Under the pieces are notes generated by a model. The model did not search any database, had not been told where the DNA came from, and was given only the letters and a program-made list of their open reading frames with translations. Positions 27,275-39,038 of a stretch of 64,000 nucleotides of DNA are shown here, piece by piece. The first letter of the stretch is position 1, and the number at the start of each line of letters is the position of its first letter. The position numbers and the translations under genes were made by a program. The DNA is from Sporosarcina quadrami (GTDB lineage Bacteria; Bacillota; Bacilli; Bacillales_A; Planococcaceae): contig NZ_JACSQN010000002.1 of the NCBI RefSeq assembly GCF_014836615.1, forward strand, positions 248,001 to 312,000, given 5' to 3'.

Positions 27275-28072
27275 ATGAGAATTATATTTATTGGCGATAT
27301 AGTAGGATCAATCGGAAGAGATATGGTATTTGATCATATTTCGAGGTTGAAAAGAAAGTATGAAGCAGATGTAATTATAGCAAATGGTGAAAATGCGGCA
27401 GCGGGGAGAGGAATTACAAAAGCGATTTTCGATGATCTCTTGCGTGCTGGTGTAGATGTAGTGACAATGGGTAATCATACTTGGGATCAAAAAGAAATAT
27501 ATGATTTTATAGACGATACAGATTATCTTATCAGGCCTGCCAATTTCTCCGATGAAGCACCTGGAAGAGGAATGACTACAATTACGAAAAACGGTGTTAC
27601 ATTATCAATTATTAATCTTCACGGTAGAACGTTTCTCCCGCCCCATGACGACCCCTTTAAAAAAGCGGATGAACTAGTTAATGAAGCAAAAAACCTCTCT
27701 CCACTAATCTTTGTGGATTTCCATGCTGAAGCAACTAGCGAAAAAATTGCGATGGGTTGGCATCTGAATGGGAAAGCATCGGTAGTCGTTGGAACGCATA
27801 CACATGTTCAGACAGCGGATGACCGTATATTGCCAGGTGGAACAGCTTATTTGACTGACGCCGGTATGACAGGTCCTTATGATGAAATACTAGGTATGAA
27901 AAAGGAAGATGTAATCTACCGCTTCCAAACGAACATGCCTGTTAGATTCGAGGTACCTAAACAAGGACGTGGCCAATTGAATGGGCTGTTCGTAGAGTTG
28001 AATGATCAAACAGGAAAAGCATTGTCTATCGAACGTATTATTATCAATGAAGATCATCCATTCCAATCGTGA
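27275..28072 (+). CDS. ymdB: YmdB-family metallophosphoesterase
   Basis: A 265-residue calcineurin-like phosphoesterase; the B. subtilis protein affects biofilm/motility switching and sporulation-linked behaviour, with 2',3'-cAMP phosphodiesterase activity reported for the family. Metal ligands are visible in order: GDIVG (Asp), NGENAAAGRG (Glu/Asn), GNHTWD, FHAEATSEK, GTHTHVQT. Start ATG 27275 after GAAAGAGG. It always follows rny in Bacillales. Confidence 0.93.
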   Translation: MRIIFIGDIVGSIGRDMVFDHISRLKRKYEADVIIANGENAAAGRGITKAIFDDLLRAGVDVVTMGNHTWDQKEIYDFIDDTDYLIRPANFSDEAPGRGMTTITKNGVTLSIINLHGRTFLPPHDDPFKKADELVNEAKNLSPLIFVDFHAEATSEKIAMGWHLNGKASVVVGTHTHVQTADDRILPGGTAYLTDAGMTGPYDEILGMKKEDVIYRFQTNMPVRFEVPKQGRGQLNGLFVELNDQTGKALSIERIIINEDHPFQS

Positions 28073-28156
28073 TATTGAGTCTAATCATCCTCTTTCAGTC
28101 ATAAGATGGCTTATGGATAAATTACATTCCATACATCGTGAAAACAAGGAGGAAAC

Positions 28157-28429
28157 ATGGTGAGTCCATTGAAAGTATCATCCCGCTCTAATCCGAATTC
28201 CGTCGCAGGAGCACTCGTAGCGGTTATCAGAGATCAAGGGTACGCTGAAATGCAAGCAGTGGGTGCTGGAGCGCTCAATCAGGCGATTAAAGCCGTGGCG
28301 ATTGCGCGAGGATTCGTAGCGCCAAGCGGAAACGATCTAGTCTGTGCACCAGCATTCACCGATATCGAAATCAATGGTGAAGGAAGAACGGCTTTGAAGC
28401 TATTAGTAGAGAAACGGCAAAGCCGATAA
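28157..28429 (+). CDS. spoVS: Stage V sporulation protein S
   Basis: Small Alba-like protein of 89-90 residues, needed for spore coat assembly/dehydration and affecting septation. The signature NQAIKAVAIARGFVAPSG is nearly identical to the family. AAGGAGG (28146-28152) lies four bases before ATG 28157 and seven before GTG 28160; either could be used. Its position after ymdB is conserved. No clear sigma-H promoter was found upstream. Confidence 0.95.
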   Translation: MVSPLKVSSRSNPNSVAGALVAVIRDQGYAEMQAVGAGALNQAIKAVAIARGFVAPSGNDLVCAPAFTDIEINGEGRTALKLLVEKRQSR

Positions 28430-28483
28430 ATACAGCAAGCTGACGTTATGTAACCATCTTGCGCAAATAATATGAAAGGAAGT

Positions 28484-28512
28484 AAGACCGTGGAATTTTC
28501 GCGGTCTTTTAC
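28484..28512 (+). terminator. Terminator of spoVS
   Basis: AAGACCG pairs with CGGTCTT, followed by TTTT. Confidence 0.75.
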
Positions 28513-28586
28513 ATTGTCATGAAAAATAAGAAGTCCACGTGTTTGTCACAATCAGCTTCATATAATCTTGTTGAAAAAACGGACAC

Positions 28587-28615
28587 TTCAAAGTATGGAC
28601 AAGTTCATGTATAAT
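28587..28615 (+). promoter_or_regulatory. Possible promoter of miaB-ricA
   Basis: TATAAT at 28610-28615 is a consensus -10; the -35 (TTCAAA, 28587-28592, 17-base spacer) is poor. Confidence 0.45.
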
Positions 28616-28664
28616 GATGGCAAGTATGTTCCATTCCCATTGCTAGGAGAAAGGGGAGTTTTAT

Positions 28665-30197
28665 ATGAACGAAGAACAACGCCTGCAAGCGGGGCTTATA
28701 AAAGGTAAGCAAGCCGATAAGGATTACAGTAAATACTTTGAAGCTGTGTATACTCCTCCTTCTTTAAAAGAAGCGAAGAAACGTGGAAAAGAAGAGATTG
28801 AGTATCATAATGATTTTCAAATTGAAGAACGTTTTTTAGGAATGGGTACCAACCATAAATTTCACATTCGGACATTTGGCTGTCAGATGAATGAGCACGA
28901 TACAGAAGTGATTGCCGGTATTTTGACAGGTCTCGGTTATGAATCGACAGATAACGTCAAAGAAGCAAATGTCATTTTGTTAAATACTTGTGCCATTAGA
29001 GAAAATGCCGAGAATAGAGTTTTTGGTGAGCTGGGACATTTGAAACCATTAAAACTTGAAAATCCAGACTTGCTAATCGGTGTTTGTGGATGTATGTCGC
29101 AAGAGGAATCTGTGGTGAACAAGATTCTTAAAACGTATGACCAAGTAGATATGATTTTTGGTACTCACAACATCCATAGAATACCGAATATCCTGCACGA
29201 AGCATACATGTCAAAAGAGATGGTCATTGAAGTATGGTCTAAAGAAGGCGACATTATTGAGAACTTGCCTAAAGTGAGACATGGCAACATTAAAGCTTGG
29301 GTTAACATTATGTACGGATGCGATAAATTTTGTACATATTGTATTGTTCCGTATACTAGAGGAAAAGAACGTAGCAGACGACCTGAAGACATCATCCAAG
29401 AAGTAAGGCACCTTGCAGCAAATGGCTATAAGGAGATAATGTTGCTCGGGCAGAATGTCAATGCGTATGGCAAAGACTTCGATGATATCGAGTATCGTCT
29501 GGGAGATTTGATGGATGACTTGCGTAAAATTGACATTCCACGCATTCGTTTTACGACAAGCCATCCACGGGACTTTGATGATCATCTCATTCAAGTGCTT
29601 GCAAAAGGCGGTAATCTTCTGGATCATATTCACTTGCCGGTTCAATCCGGTTCGTCAGATATCTTGAAAATTATGGCGCGTAAATATTCACGTGAACAGT
29701 TCCTTGAACTTGTAAGCAAAATCAAAAAAGCAATTCCGACGGTTACACTCACTACGGATATCATCGTTGGTTTTCCAAATGAAACCGATGAGCAATTTGA
29801 GGAAACTCTTTCTTTGTATAAAGAAGTCGGTTTTGAAATGGCTTATACGTATATCTATTCACCAAGAGAAGGAACACCTGCTGCGAAAATGATTGATAAC
29901 ATACCGATGGAAGTGAAAAAAGAGCGTCTTCAACGATTGAACGAGCTTGTCAACGGAATGTCTGCTGAAGCGATGAAGCCGTACAAAGGAAAAACTGTTA
30001 AAGTACTTGTAGAAGGTGAAAGCAAGCGCAATCCGGAAGTGTTAGCCGGTTATACAGAAAAGAACAAACTGGTCAATTTCAGAGCACCACGTGAAATGAT
30101 TGGAAAGATTGTAAATGTGAAAATAATTGAAGCGAAAACATGGTCGCTTGATGGCGAATTCATAGGAGTCGTAGAAAAGGAAAAGGTGACTTTATAA
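28665..30197 (+). CDS. miaB: tRNA-2-methylthio-N6-dimethylallyladenosine synthase
   Basis: Radical SAM enzyme that adds a methylthio group to i6A37 of tRNAs reading UNN codons. 510 residues with an N-terminal extension, the UPF0004 domain ([34 protein letters not shown], the cysteines of one cluster), the radical SAM CxxxCxxC motif CDKFCTYC, and a C-terminal TRAM domain. The substrate-making enzyme MiaA is also in this window, ten kb downstream. It overlaps ricA by one base. Confidence 0.97.
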   Translation: MNEEQRLQAGLIKGKQADKDYSKYFEAVYTPPSLKEAKKRGKEEIEYHNDFQIEERFLGMGTNHKFHIRTFGCQMNEHDTEVIAGILTGLGYESTDNVKEANVILLNTCAIRENAENRVFGELGHLKPLKLENPDLLIGVCGCMSQEESVVNKILKTYDQVDMIFGTHNIHRIPNILHEAYMSKEMVIEVWSKEGDIIENLPKVRHGNIKAWVNIMYGCDKFCTYCIVPYTRGKERSRRPEDIIQEVRHLAANGYKEIMLLGQNVNAYGKDFDDIEYRLGDLMDDLRKIDIPRIRFTTSHPRDFDDHLIQVLAKGGNLLDHIHLPVQSGSSDILKIMARKYSREQFLELVSKIKKAIPTVTLTTDIIVGFPNETDEQFEETLSLYKEVGFEMAYTYIYSPREGTPAAKMIDNIPMEVKKERLQRLNELVNGMSAEAMKPYKGKTVKVLVEGESKRNPEVLAGYTEKNKLVNFRAPREMIGKIVNVKIIEAKTWSLDGEFIGVVEKEKVTL

Positions 30198-30631
30198 TGG
30201 AAAAGACTTATACAAAAGAAGAAATTATTGAAAAAGCGAAAGAGATTGCTCATATGATTGCGAATACAGAGCAAGTCGAGTTCTTTAAAAGAGCAGAAGC
30301 TCAAATTAATGAAAACCAAAAAGTGCGTGAAAAGATTTCCAGCTTGAAATCCTTGCAAACACAAGCAGTCAACTTCCAGGCATATGAGAAAGCTAAAGCC
30401 CTTTCCATTATTGAGGGGAAAATTGAAAAGATCCAAGAGGAGATTGACGACGTTCCGATTGTTCAGGAATTCAAACAATCTCAAATGGATGTCAACGGTC
30501 TTTTGCAATTAGTAAGTAACACAATCGCTAACACTGTTACTGATGAAATTATCGAGTCAACGGGTGGAGATGTATTGCGAGGAGAAACAGGATCAAAAGT
30601 GAAAAGCACGCAACATAAACCATTATCATAA
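30197..30631 (+). CDS. ricA: RicA (YmcA), RNase Y-associated regulator
   Basis: A helical 144-residue YlbF/YmcA-family protein. In B. subtilis RicA, RicF and RicT form a Fe-S-containing complex that directs RNase Y to operon messages and promotes sporulation, competence and biofilm. The segment VEFFKRAEAQINENQKVREKI shows the family pattern. ATG 30197 overlaps the miaB stop (TAATG). A strong terminator follows. Confidence 0.93.
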   Translation: MEKTYTKEEIIEKAKEIAHMIANTEQVEFFKRAEAQINENQKVREKISSLKSLQTQAVNFQAYEKAKALSIIEGKIEKIQEEIDDVPIVQEFKQSQMDVNGLLQLVSNTIANTVTDEIIESTGGDVLRGETGSKVKSTQHKPLS

Positions 30632-30634
30632 GCA

Positions 30635-30670
30635 AAAATCGGCGAGGAGAAATTCCTTGCCGATTTTTTT
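30635..30670 (+). terminator. Terminator of miaB-ricA
   Basis: AAAATCGGCGAGG pairs with CCTTGCCGATTTT (one G-T pair), ending in seven T. Confidence 0.92.
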
Positions 30671-30671
30671 C

Positions 30672-30699
30672 ACTTTCTGGGCTCTTGATGCATAGGATA
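30672..30699 (+). promoter_or_regulatory. Sigma-K-like promoter of cotE
   Basis: AC at 30672-30673, a 17-base spacer, and CATAGGATA (30691-30699) match the sigma-K pattern AC-N16/17-CATAnnnTA. CATA-type -10 elements are shared with sigma-E. The site lies between the ricA terminator and the cotE ribosome binding site, in keeping with mother-cell expression. Confidence 0.6.
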
Positions 30700-30727
30700 A
30701 GTAGAAGTTAATGAAGGAGGAAATGAA

Positions 30728-31282
30728 CTGAAGAATTTACGGCAAATTGTAACAAAGGCAGTCATCGCTAAAGGGAAAAAACGGACGGAATCCAGTATTT
30801 CACTGAAGCCGCCCAATAATCCATCAAGCATTTTAGGATGTTGGGTCATCAACCACACGCACCAAGCTAAAAAAGTTGGCCAATACATTGAAGTGACAGG
30901 GAAGTTCGATGTAAATGTGTGGTATTCACATCATGATCATTCAAAAACATCAGTTTTCTCAGAATCAGTTCCGTATAAGGATCGCATCAGACTTAGTTAC
31001 CGGGATGAGCAGACTTCAGGGCAAGAAGAGATTCTAGTTAGTGTTGTGCAACATCCCAATTGTACGGAAGCGCTCATCTCTGATTGCGGGGAGAAATTTG
31101 TTATAAAAGTAGAAAGAGAACTTGTTGCTGAAGTTGTCGGGGAAACGAAAGTGTGCATTACAGTCCACCCACATCAGTTTGAAGAAGAGTGGTCATTTAA
31201 AGACGAATCTTCCAGCGATCAGGTGGATGGAAGTGGACCGAAATTCGAAGAACGAAAAGGAAAAGATTCAAACCCTTTTTAA
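30728..31282 (+). CDS. cotE: Spore coat morphogenetic protein CotE (CTG start)
   Basis: Organiser of the outer spore coat, 184 residues (B. subtilis 181). Homologous stretches include IVTKAVIAKGKK, NNPSSILGCWVINH, FDVNVWYS, QHPNCTEA and LVAEVVGETKV, with an acidic C-terminus. The in-frame stop at 30698 and homology to the first residues leave only CTG at 30728 as start. It lies seven bases after a perfect AAGGAGG (30714-30720). No ATG, GTG or TTG occurs in frame between them; the out-of-frame ATG at 30723 stops after two codons. Taking the next in-frame ATG (30893) would remove 55 conserved residues. It stands between ricA and mutS, as in Bacillus. Confidence 0.9.
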   Translation: MKNLRQIVTKAVIAKGKKRTESSISLKPPNNPSSILGCWVINHTHQAKKVGQYIEVTGKFDVNVWYSHHDHSKTSVFSESVPYKDRIRLSYRDEQTSGQEEILVSVVQHPNCTEALISDCGEKFVIKVERELVAEVVGETKVCITVHPHQFEEEWSFKDESSSDQVDGSGPKFEERKGKDSNPF

Positions 31283-31309
31283 AGCCGGTAGGTATATCCG
31301 GCTTTTTTT
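31281..31309 (+). terminator. Terminator of cotE
   Basis: AAAGCCGG pairs with CCGGCTTT and is followed by a T run; the stem overlaps the stop codon. Confidence 0.88.
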
Positions 31310-31400
31310 CATTCCCAAGTTTTTATATGTCCGCTTTGTTTCTTTGAAAGACAATGTTTTGCTATACTTAAGAGAAAATACATACAGGTGAGGTTAAAGA

Positions 31401-33962
31401 ATGACTACATATACTCCAATGATCCAACAATACTTTAAAATTAAAGCTGATTATGAAGATGCATTCCTCTTTTTTAGATTAGGTGATTTTTATGAGATGT
31501 TTTTTAATGATGCAATTGAAGCGTCTAATATACTCGAAATAACATTGACGAGCCGTGATGGTGGCAGTGCGGATAAAATTCCGATGTGTGGTGTGCCATT
31601 CCATTCAGCTGCTGGCTATATTGAGACTCTTGTAAAGAAAGGTCATAAAGTTGCAATATGTGAGCAGACTGAAGATCCCAGGGCAGCTAAAGGAATTGTG
31701 AGGCGTGAAGTAGTCAAAGTCGTAACTCCAGGTACGATTGTGGACGGAAAAACAATCGATGCCAATTCCAACCATTACATAGGAGCCGCTGATCAGTTGC
31801 AAGACGGTAGATATACGCTAGCATACGTCGATTTGGCAACAGGAGAAGGTAAAGTAGAAGTTATTACTGGTGATGAGAGAACACTAATTAGTGAAATAGA
31901 AGCTTTAGGGATGAAGGAAATTGTCGTCCGTGAAAGATTGCATCTTGTGTTGAACGATGAAATGTCCAAAAGGGATATCGTTCTTTCTATGGAGGGTGGA
32001 GAACTAAAGGATGAAAACCTATCTATTGTGGCTTCGATTCCAAATGACTTATCAGTTGCATGTCAAACACTCAGCAACTATTTAAAACGTACACAAAAAT
32101 CATCACTCGATCATCTTCGTCCTTTCCAATACATACAAAAGTCCGAGAAGTTATCAATAGATGCTAATTCTATGCGCAATTTAGAGTTGGTACAATCTAT
32201 ACGAAATGGCAGCAAAGAGGGTACTTTATTTTGGTTATTGGATGAAACAGCAACGGCTATGGGGGCTCGAAAATTGAGAAGTTGGATTCATCAACCTTTA
32301 GCCGATAAAGATGCAATTGAAAATCGATTAGCATTAGTTGAAGACCTGATTAAGGAATATTTCTTGCGGGATGATTTAGTTGGTTTATTAAAAGAAGTAT
32401 ATGACTTAGAGCGCTTAACTGGAAGAATATCGATGGGGAGTGCAAGTGGCCGTGATCTTGCACAATTAAGGAATTCTTTAAGAAAAGTTCCATCATTGAA
32501 ACAGTCATTAATGGATTCGGGTTTGGAAAGGCTTCAGAGGTTTTCGGAACGCTTGGATCCATGTGAAGAAGTACTTGCTATTTTAGAAGCATCTGTTGCA
32601 GAAAATCCTCCTCTCTCCATTAAAGAAGGGGGGATTATAAAAGATGGCTACAATGACCAATTGGATACATATCGCGATGCATCCAGAAACGGTAAAGAAT
32701 GGCTTGCGCGGCTTGAGAGAGACGAACGTGACCGGACGGGCATTAAGTCGCTCAAAATTGGTTATAACAGGATTTTTGGTTACTATATTGAAATTACTAA
32801 ATCTAATATCCATCTAGCTGACTTGGAGCGTTATGAACGTAAGCAAACGCTCGCAAATGCTGAACGTTATATAACCGCGGAATTGAAAGAAACGGAAGAA
32901 CTTATATTAAATGCAGAATCAGAAGGGACGGAACTTGAATATACGTTGTTTTGTGATGTAAGGGACACGATGAAAAAACATATTAGCAGAGTACAGCAAC
33001 TTGCAGGTATCTTATCGGAATTGGATGTTCTTCTATCATTTTCCACCGTCTCTGAGAAATACCGGTTTGTCAAACCACAATTTCATGCTGGACGAGCACT
33101 CGACATTAAAAATGGCCGACATCCTGTTGTAGAAAAAATGATGGATATATCCTTATATGTTCCGAACAATTGTACACTCACTGAGGATGCGAACATGTTA
33201 CTCATAACAGGTCCGAATATGTCCGGAAAAAGTACTTTCATGCGCCAAGTTGCATTGACAGTAATTATGGCTCAGATGGGTTGCTACGTGCCGTGCGAGT
33301 ATGCAAAACTTCCAGTAACTGATCAAATATTTACACGAATAGGTGCGGCGGATGATCTCGCTTCAGGTCAAAGTACGTTCATGATGGAAATGATGGAATC
33401 TCGTTATGCAATCGGTAATGCTACTGAAAAGAGCCTACTGCTTTTTGATGAAATCGGGAGAGGAACTTCGACATATGATGGCATGTCACTGGCGCAAGCG
33501 ATGATGGAATTTATCCATGATGAAATTGGAGCGAATACATTATTTTCGACACATTATCATGAATTGACTAAACTGGATTCTGATCTGAAACGATTAGTAA
33601 ATGTTCATGTCGCTGCGATGGAACAAGAAGGAAGGGTCGTTTTCTTACACAAAGTTATGGCAGGTGCTGCGGATAAGAGTTACGGGATCCATGTAGCACA
33701 ACTTGCTGGGTTGCCCGAATCCATCGTAGTACGTGCAAAAAGTTTGCTTGAGACATTTGAAAATAATGAACAGATGACTTTGTCCAACAATGTTACTGAA
33801 CAAATGTCCTTCTTTGATTTAAAGGAAGAGACCGAACAAGTGGGCCCAGAGTCTTTGAGAGTAATCGGGAAAATTTGTGAAGCAGACTTAGTTAACATGA
33901 CACCAATGCAAGCTATGCAAATGATTTTTCTATGGCAAAAAGAGTTAAAAGAAATCAAATAA
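31401..33962 (+). CDS. mutS: DNA mismatch repair protein MutS
   Basis: Recognises mismatches and small loops. 853 residues: the N-terminal mismatch-binding motif near residue 27 (FFRLGDFYEMF), connector and clamp domains, then the ATPase with Walker A GPNMSGKST near residue 605, LLLFDEIGRGTSTYDG, and the STHYHEL signature. ATG 31401 follows GGTGAGG. It forms an operon with mutL 29 bases downstream. Confidence 0.98.
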   Translation: MTTYTPMIQQYFKIKADYEDAFLFFRLGDFYEMFFNDAIEASNILEITLTSRDGGSADKIPMCGVPFHSAAGYIETLVKKGHKVAICEQTEDPRAAKGIVRREVVKVVTPGTIVDGKTIDANSNHYIGAADQLQDGRYTLAYVDLATGEGKVEVITGDERTLISEIEALGMKEIVVRERLHLVLNDEMSKRDIVLSMEGGELKDENLSIVASIPNDLSVACQTLSNYLKRTQKSSLDHLRPFQYIQKSEKLSIDANSMRNLELVQSIRNGSKEGTLFWLLDETATAMGARKLRSWIHQPLADKDAIENRLALVEDLIKEYFLRDDLVGLLKEVYDLERLTGRISMGSASGRDLAQLRNSLRKVPSLKQSLMDSGLERLQRFSERLDPCEEVLAILEASVAENPPLSIKEGGIIKDGYNDQLDTYRDASRNGKEWLARLERDERDRTGIKSLKIGYNRIFGYYIEITKSNIHLADLERYERKQTLANAERYITAELKETEELILNAESEGTELEYTLFCDVRDTMKKHISRVQQLAGILSELDVLLSFSTVSEKYRFVKPQFHAGRALDIKNGRHPVVEKMMDISLYVPNNCTLTEDANMLLITGPNMSGKSTFMRQVALTVIMAQMGCYVPCEYAKLPVTDQIFTRIGAADDLASGQSTFMMEMMESRYAIGNATEKSLLLFDEIGRGTSTYDGMSLAQAMMEFIHDEIGANTLFSTHYHELTKLDSDLKRLVNVHVAAMEQEGRVVFLHKVMAGAADKSYGIHVAQLAGLPESIVVRAKSLLETFENNEQMTLSNNVTEQMSFFDLKEETEQVGPESLRVIGKICEADLVNMTPMQAMQMIFLWQKELKEIK

Positions 33963-33991
33963 ATTTGTAAGCCATTGAGGGAGGGTTCCAA

Positions 33992-35839
33992 TTGGATATC
34001 ATTTCAGTTATGGATGACACACTATCTAACAAAATTGCTGCAGGAGAGGTTGTGGAACGTCCTGCCTCGATTGTGAAAGAACTAGTAGAAAATGCAATTG
34101 ACGCAGAGAGTTCCTCCATTGAAATTACACTTGAAGAGGCGGGTCTTACGTCCATTCGGGTGACGGACAACGGCAAAGGAATGTCTAGAAATGACGCTAC
34201 GCTTGCATTTGAACGGCATGCTACTAGCAAAATATCGAATGAGCATGATTTGTTTCGAATTAAGACACTCGGTTTTAGAGGAGAAGCGTTAGCAAGTATC
34301 GCTTCTGTTTCCAAAGTGAAGCTGTGGACATCAGACGGTGAAACAGAAGGAACAGAAGTGCATATTGACGGTGGTGCTGTCATAAAACAATCAAACGCCG
34401 CTTTTCGGAAAGGGACAGATATTTCCGTTGAACAATTGTTTTATAATACACCTGCACGATTGAAATACATGAAGACGATACAGACTGAACTCGGCCATAC
34501 GATTGACCTTGTGAATCGATTAGCGCTGTCGCATCCTTTCATCGCATTTAAACTTGTGCATTATGGTCAAACCATTTTGCAAACTTCAGGCAATGGAGAC
34601 CAGAGAAGGGTGCTAAACGATATATACGGCGTGGCAGTAGCTAAAAAAATGGTTCCTTTCAGTGGTGAAAACGCAGATTTCAAAGTGAATGGGTTTGTTA
34701 CACTTCCTGAAATGACAAGAGCATCCAAAAACTATATGACACTAATTGTGAACGGCAGATGGGTGAAAAGTTATACAGCCAATCAAGCTGTTTTAGATGG
34801 TTTGCATACATATTTGCCAATTGGTCGGTATCCGGTTTCGGTTGTAAATGTGGAAACTGACCCGTTTTTGACAGATGTAAACGTACATCCGTCAAAACAG
34901 CATATTCGTCTGAGTAAAGAAAATGAATTGTTTTCACTTCTAAAAATAGCCGTTCATGAGGCGATAAAGCGATCAATTATCATACCGGATGCCATTAAAA
35001 ACGAGCCAGTAAAACAGACACCTTCTGAGCAAGTAACAATTTGGAATGATATGTACCCAATTAGGGAAAAGAAAGTTGAGGAAGAAATTTCACTTCCGCA
35101 ATTCAAAAATGAAGTCGAAGCAATCGATACGAAGTATATTGAAGAGAAAACTTTTTATCCATCCTCGAGTAATGTAGTTATCGAGTCGGATCGTCCAGAA
35201 AAAGTTTTTGAAGAACCTGCGCAAAAAGAAGACGCTACTCCCAAAAAGGAAAAACGGTTCCCATCACTCGTTCCTGTTGGTCAAGTACATGGAACGTATA
35301 TTGTTGCACAAAACGAAGACGGATTTTATATGATTGACCAGCATGCTGCACAAGAACGGATAAAATATGAATTTTTCAGGGACAAATTAAGCAAAATTAA
35401 TCAAGATGATAGACAAATGCTTTTAATGCCACTAATTTTTCATTATTCAGGGAGCGATATGGTGAAAATCCAGGAAAATATCCAGTCGCTCAATGAGGTC
35501 GGTGTTTTTCTGGAAGAATTCGGACCTTCATCTTATACCGTGAAAGAATATCCGACATGGTTTCCTGATGGAGAAGCGACGTCATTAATAGAAGCGCTAA
35601 TTGAGCAAGTACTCGAATCCAGAAAGACGGATATAGGGAAATTGCGTGAAGATACTGCCATCATGATGAGTTGTAAGCGATCCATAAAAGCGAATCACTA
35701 CTTAACAATTACTGATATGGAGAGATTGTTGCATGATCTATCAATTGCTGAAAATCCATATACGTGCCCGCATGGCAGGCCGGTACTCATTCATTTTTCA
35801 ACATATGAACTAGAGAAAATGTTTAAACGAGTAATGTGA
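33992..35839 (+). CDS. mutL: DNA mismatch repair protein MutL
   Basis: GHKL ATPase and nicking endonuclease of mismatch repair, 615 residues. N-terminal motifs ENAIDA, DNGKGM and TLGFRGEALASI bind ATP. The C-terminal half has the endonuclease metal motif DQHAAQERIKYE near residue 450 and CPHGRP near the end, so this is the nicking type used by bacteria without MutH. TTG 33992 follows GAGGGAGGG. Confidence 0.97.
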   Translation: MDIISVMDDTLSNKIAAGEVVERPASIVKELVENAIDAESSSIEITLEEAGLTSIRVTDNGKGMSRNDATLAFERHATSKISNEHDLFRIKTLGFRGEALASIASVSKVKLWTSDGETEGTEVHIDGGAVIKQSNAAFRKGTDISVEQLFYNTPARLKYMKTIQTELGHTIDLVNRLALSHPFIAFKLVHYGQTILQTSGNGDQRRVLNDIYGVAVAKKMVPFSGENADFKVNGFVTLPEMTRASKNYMTLIVNGRWVKSYTANQAVLDGLHTYLPIGRYPVSVVNVETDPFLTDVNVHPSKQHIRLSKENELFSLLKIAVHEAIKRSIIIPDAIKNEPVKQTPSEQVTIWNDMYPIREKKVEEEISLPQFKNEVEAIDTKYIEEKTFYPSSSNVVIESDRPEKVFEEPAQKEDATPKKEKRFPSLVPVGQVHGTYIVAQNEDGFYMIDQHAAQERIKYEFFRDKLSKINQDDRQMLLMPLIFHYSGSDMVKIQENIQSLNEVGVFLEEFGPSSYTVKEYPTWFPDGEATSLIEALIEQVLESRKTDIGKLREDTAIMMSCKRSIKANHYLTITDMERLLHDLSIAENPYTCPHGRPVLIHFSTYELEKMFKRVM

Positions 35840-35868
35840 AAGAGGTTTGCCAATTCTTTACTGACTAG

Positions 35869-37377
<1,509 letters not shown>

Positions 37378-37394
37378 AATTAGGAGGAAACTGA

Positions 37395-39035
37395 ATGTTA
37401 TCGTCAATCACTAGACCGAAAGTTAAACAGTTCATGAGTGATTTTCAATTTGATCTTCTAGTCATCGGTGGGGGTATCACGGGGGCAGGAATCGCACTCG
37501 ATGCCGTAACACGAGGATTGTCAGTGGCACTCGTTGAAATGCATGATTTTGCTTCAGGGACATCCAGCAGGTCAACAAAGCTTGTCCATGGCGGCTTAAG
37601 ATATTTGAAACAGATGGAGTTGAAAATTGTTTCGGAAACAGGTAAAGAACGGGATATCGTTTATCGTAACGCGTTACATGTAACGGAACCTGAACGCATG
37701 TTGCTGCCTTTTCACAAAGGAGGTACATATGGTAAATTGACGACTTCTGCAGGTCTTTTTGTGTATGATAAATTGGCGGGTGTAAAAAAAGACGAACGTC
37801 GTGAAATGCTTACAGCAGACGAGACTCTAGAAATGGAACCTTTATTAAAAGAACAAGGTTTGTTAGGTGGTGGCCATTACGTCGAATACAGGACAGACGA
37901 TGCTAGATTGACAATTGAAGTTTTGAAAAAAGCGTCACAAAAAGGTGCGCTCTGTTTGAATTACATGAAAGTGGAAGAATTTCTCTACGATGACCATAAA
38001 GTGAGTGGAGCAGTTGTACGCGATATGCTTACAGGTGGAACGTTGAATGTTAATGCTTCCGTAATTGTCAATGCAACGGGTCCTTGGGTAGATGAAATGA
38101 GAGGAAAAGATGAAATATCGAATGATAAACGATTGAAATTGACGAAAGGCATTCATATTGTAATCGACCAATCCGTCTTTCCGTTACGGCAAGCAGTCTA
38201 TTTCGATTCTCCAGATGATCGAATGATTTTCGCAATTCCTCGTGGCAATAAAGCATATATCGGAACTACGGATACTTTTTTTGACGGTGACCGTTCCAAT
38301 CCCATTGCAACAGAGGATGATATTGCCTATTTACTGGAGTCAGTCCATTACATGTTCCCGACGATAAAAGTTGAGCGGAAAGATGTAGAATCCACCTGGG
38401 CGGGTGTACGACCACTTATATATGAAGAAGGGAAAGACACATCAGAAATCTCACGTAGAGACGAGATTTGGCAAGCGCATACAGGTCTCATAACGATTGC
38501 TGGAGGAAAATTGACAGGCTATCGTAAAATGGCAGAAACGGTTATAGATCTAGTTGTCAAAAAACTTCCGACGACTTCATTCGGTCCTTGTGTGACGGAA
38601 TTTCTTCCACTATCGGGGGGAGAATTTGATAATGAAGAACATTATCAATCATTTCTTGAAAGTAAATCGAATGAAGCCCTATTGTATGGCTTAACGAAGG
38701 AGGAAGGAAGACAGCTTTCTTCGTTATATGGGACAAATGTTGATGTTGTATTTAATTATGCAAATGCAGTATCGACAGAAGAATCCCTGTTGCCGAATGT
38801 TTGGAAGGCGGAAGTGTTATATGCAATTCATCACGAAATGGCGTTAACACCATCAGATTTCTTTATTAGAAGAAAAGGGGATCTATATTTCAATATTGCT
38901 TTTGTGAAACATTATAAAGAAGCTGTGACGTCTTTTATGGCTGCTCTATTATCTTATGACGAAACAACTAAAGAAACGCAACTGAAAGAACTAGAACAGC
39001 ATATTAAAGACGCTGAATGTAAAGGTGGGGCATAA
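37395..39035 (+). CDS. glpD: Aerobic glycerol-3-phosphate dehydrogenase
   Basis: Membrane-associated FAD enzyme oxidising glycerol-3-phosphate to dihydroxyacetone phosphate and feeding quinones. 546 residues with the FAD loop IGGGITGAGIALDA, the substrate region GTSSRSTKLVHGGLRYLKQ, and WAGVRPL. ATG 37395 follows TAGGAGG, 17 bases after glpK, so the two catabolic genes are co-transcribed. Confidence 0.97.
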   Translation: MLSSITRPKVKQFMSDFQFDLLVIGGGITGAGIALDAVTRGLSVALVEMHDFASGTSSRSTKLVHGGLRYLKQMELKIVSETGKERDIVYRNALHVTEPERMLLPFHKGGTYGKLTTSAGLFVYDKLAGVKKDERREMLTADETLEMEPLLKEQGLLGGGHYVEYRTDDARLTIEVLKKASQKGALCLNYMKVEEFLYDDHKVSGAVVRDMLTGGTLNVNASVIVNATGPWVDEMRGKDEISNDKRLKLTKGIHIVIDQSVFPLRQAVYFDSPDDRMIFAIPRGNKAYIGTTDTFFDGDRSNPIATEDDIAYLLESVHYMFPTIKVERKDVESTWAGVRPLIYEEGKDTSEISRRDEIWQAHTGLITIAGGKLTGYRKMAETVIDLVVKKLPTTSFGPCVTEFLPLSGGEFDNEEHYQSFLESKSNEALLYGLTKEEGRQLSSLYGTNVDVVFNYANAVSTEESLLPNVWKAEVLYAIHHEMALTPSDFFIRRKGDLYFNIAFVKHYKEAVTSFMAALLSYDETTKETQLKELEQHIKDAECKGGA

Positions 39036-39038
39036 AAT

